A stretch of 12,622 nt of DNA from Nitrososphaerales archaeon TH703. GTDB lineage: Archaea; Thermoproteota; Nitrososphaeria; Nitrososphaerales; Nitrososphaeraceae. Shown in pieces: positions 11,212 through 12,622 of the stretch. Positions within the stretch are counted from its first letter, which is position 1. Each line of letters opens with the position of its first letter. The DNA lies in the NCBI GenBank assembly GCA_014523525.1, contig JAATVL010000077.1, forward strand, positions 1 through 12,622, in the 5' to 3' direction. A program made the translations under genes and the position numbers. The notes under the pieces are model-generated. The model worked only from the letters and a program-made list of their open reading frames with translations. It did no database searches and was not told the DNA's origin.

Positions 11212-12180
11212 ATGGTCGATCTAGTTTATGGCCGTGGAATAACCGATATTGTTCGAGAGATACCTCTGTACGCCAGCATTTTCAAGAAATTTGTTGGTAT
11301 CAAGTTTTTTCATACAAAGCCATCACTATACGGGTCAGCCGATATAATCAATGTTTGTAACCTTCACTGTTCTCATTGCTACTGGTGGTTAAATAGGAAG
11401 GACGATAATCAAGATTTAAGCGTAGAGGACTGGAGAAAAACAATCAGAAGAACATTCAAGAAACAAAACCTTTTTGTTGTCACACTGGTTGGCGGAGAGC
11501 CAACTATGAGACCAGAGATAATAGAGGTATTTTGTCAAGAGATGCCTAGGAGGGTATGTGTGGTCACAAATGGCTATTTCCCATTGAAGAGGTTCGAAAA
11601 GCTTTACTTTTATTGGATATCATTAGATGGAACTGAAAAGGCCCACGATGCTATTAGGGGAGAAGGTTCCTACGCCAAGACCAAAAGTAACATTCTAGAG
11701 TATATTAAAGGTCCTCCTAGGAACGGAAAGCCTGCTTGGAAAGATATTTGGATAACAATGACTATTAATTCAGTCAATTGCTCTACTGCTATTGATTTGG
11801 CAGATGAATGGGTTGGAAAAGTCAACAAAATTGGATTTCAGTTTCACACACCATTTATGAAAGGAGATCCTTTATGGCTACCATTTGGAAATTTACGTAA
11901 TGATCTAGTAGATCGACTTATAGACCTGAGAAGAAAATATCCAGACTTTGTTATTAACAGTGAGAAACAATTAGCATTGATGAAAGGGAATTGGGGAGGT
12001 AGTGGGACAACTCCTGTTCAATGTCCCTCATGGGCTATACTTTCTTTGGATCATATGGGAAGAGTTAAACAGCCTTGTTGCATTGGTAGTGCTGATACCA
12101 AGTCACTAAAGCCAATCTGTGAAGATTGCGGTCTGGGTTGCTATTCTGTATTAGTCGCAAATGGCATTACAGGTGCATAG
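11212..12180 (+). CDS. Radical SAM enzyme with C-terminal auxiliary Fe-S cluster motif
   Basis: A 322-aa protein. The CX3CX2C motif CNLHCSHCY (Cys49, Cys53, Cys56) binds the [4Fe-4S] cluster that cleaves S-adenosylmethionine; LVGGEP (92-97) is the SAM-binding GGE motif, and VTNGYF and YFYWISLDG are the next core strands of the partial TIM barrel. The C-terminus has six more cysteines (271, 289, 290, 303, 306, 310; CPSW, PCC, CEDCGLGC), a pattern like SPASM/Twitch extensions, which hold an auxiliary cluster and are common in peptide-modifying and HpnH-like enzymes. The substrate cannot be told from sequence, and no precursor-peptide gene is evident next to it. It has its own promoter and long spacers on both sides, so it seems monocistronic. 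The N-terminal 40 residues, with IPLYASIFKKFVGIKFF, may be an amphipathic membrane-associated helix. Confidence 0.9.
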   Translation: MVDLVYGRGITDIVREIPLYASIFKKFVGIKFFHTKPSLYGSADIINVCNLHCSHCYWWLNRKDDNQDLSVEDWRKTIRRTFKKQNLFVVTLVGGEPTMRPEIIEVFCQEMPRRVCVVTNGYFPLKRFEKLYFYWISLDGTEKAHDAIRGEGSYAKTKSNILEYIKGPPRNGKPAWKDIWITMTINSVNCSTAIDLADEWVGKVNKIGFQFHTPFMKGDPLWLPFGNLRNDLVDRLIDLRRKYPDFVINSEKQLALMKGNWGGSGTTPVQCPSWAILSLDHMGRVKQPCCIGSADTKSLKPICEDCGLGCYSVLVANGITGA

Positions 12181-12520
12181 ACTATGCAAATCTCTGGTTA
12201 TGTATTTATTACCATAATTTGAAACACTATAAAGTAGGTTATTGTTACTAATTATAGGATAAGAGATTAACACAAAAATAAAATTGGATTGATGTACGGC
12301 AATGGGATTGATGTACACCATTATGATTCACTATTCAGTTGGAAATCTATTAGAATTTCGAATTTGAAGATGGCATCAGTAAGAAATTTTGGGAGTAGTT
12401 ATAGTTTTAGTATAAAATCAAAAATAAATACTGGCAACAAATTAAGAACATACTAGTGGTCTTAATGTTACCGCTTTTACTGAAGACTTTTACTTACATT
12501 CGTGTGATGGATCTTTTAAT
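12181..12520. other. Spacer between convergent genes
   Basis: No gene was seen. It contains the direct repeat pair at 12286-12316 and otherwise unremarkable AT-rich DNA. Confidence 0.5.
12286..12316. repeat. Two direct copies of GGATTGATGTAC
   Basis: The 12-base word GGATTGATGTAC occurs at 12286-12297 and 12305-12316, a period of 19 bases, about 110 bases past the radical SAM stop. A regulatory double site or a duplication scar are both possible. Confidence 0.55.
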
Positions 12521-12622
12521 TCACACAAGTTGTGCTTTTGCGAAGCGATCTCCGACACTGGTAATTCTAATGTTCGTTTTCTGTCCACTTTTTGCACCTT
12601 CGACAAATATTACAAATCCCTG
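12521..12622 (-). CDS. TRAM-domain protein, C-terminal 33 codons
   Basis: The frame enters from the right edge and ends in TGA at 12523-12521. It reads QGFVIFVEGAKSGQKTNIRI followed by TSVGDRFAKAQLV. This is the second half of a TRAM domain: the GFVIFVxGAKxGxxxxxxIxxVGxRFAxAxxV pattern of a small beta-barrel that binds RNA. In archaea TRAM domains occur both as short stand-alone proteins, some acting as RNA chaperones, and at the end of tRNA-modifying enzymes. Which applies here lies outside the window. It converges on the radical SAM gene. Confidence 0.78.
   Translation of the reverse strand, partial: QGFVIFVEGAKSGQKTNIRITSVGDRFAKAQLV

Noticed and set aside
1..12622. CRISPR arrays, rRNA genes, intact insertion sequences
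   Set aside because: No regularly spaced repeats, no rRNA-like conserved stretches and no transposase motifs were seen on either strand.

Overview
The window looks like chromosomal DNA of an ammonia-oxidising archaeon (Nitrososphaeria / 'Thaumarchaeota'), most like the low-GC soil Nitrososphaera/Nitrosocosmicus type. The basis is the AT-rich background, many very small zinc-ribbon proteins of a style common in that group, TATA-like boxes about 25 nt before start codons (leaderless mRNAs), a terminal TRAM-domain gene and an archaeal-style HflX GTPase. This assignment is inferred from sequence style, not from a marker gene. No tRNA, rRNA, CRISPR array or intact insertion sequence was seen.

Layout. 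1-808 (minus): the 5' three quarters of a GC-rich DUF899 thioredoxin-like gene, overlapping a small native gene by TTGA. 1160-1552 (minus): a secreted six-cysteine protein. 1984-2262 (minus): the decayed end of an F5/8 type C (discoidin) domain. 2272-3418 (plus): a DUF5519/luciferase-like protein, a 41-aa eight-cysteine protein and a SAM methyltransferase. 3447-3722 (plus): a broken antibiotic-biosynthesis-monooxygenase (ABM) gene. 4036-5019 (plus): a secreted six-bladed Kelch propeller. 5020-6193: mostly non-coding, with a GC-rich nested inverted repeat and a 33-aa membrane microprotein. 6194-7004 (plus): a small-protein operon with a membrane-anchored zinc ribbon and a double zinc-knuckle protein. 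7360-8609 (minus): HflX and a zinc ribbon joined by a CTGA overlap. 8835-9364 (minus): two small proteins joined by a TTGA overlap. 9842-10129 (plus): a tandemly duplicated zinc-binding protein. 10259-10847: three possible tiny genes. 11212-12180 (plus): a radical SAM enzyme with a second cysteine cluster at its C-terminus. 12521-12622 (minus): the last 33 codons of a TRAM-domain protein.

The region is accessory in character: small genes, long AT-rich spacers, two pseudogenes, dispersed intergenic repeats and at least one gene of foreign composition. No single pathway links the genes. The most distinctive features are (a) three stop/start overlaps of the NTGA type, each with a non-ATG start, one of which adds 23 residues to the N-terminus of HflX; (b) a concentration of tiny cysteine-rich proteins, several below usual gene-calling limits; and (c) structured intergenic DNA, including a nested GC-rich inverted repeat and a long hairpin upstream of the radical SAM gene.
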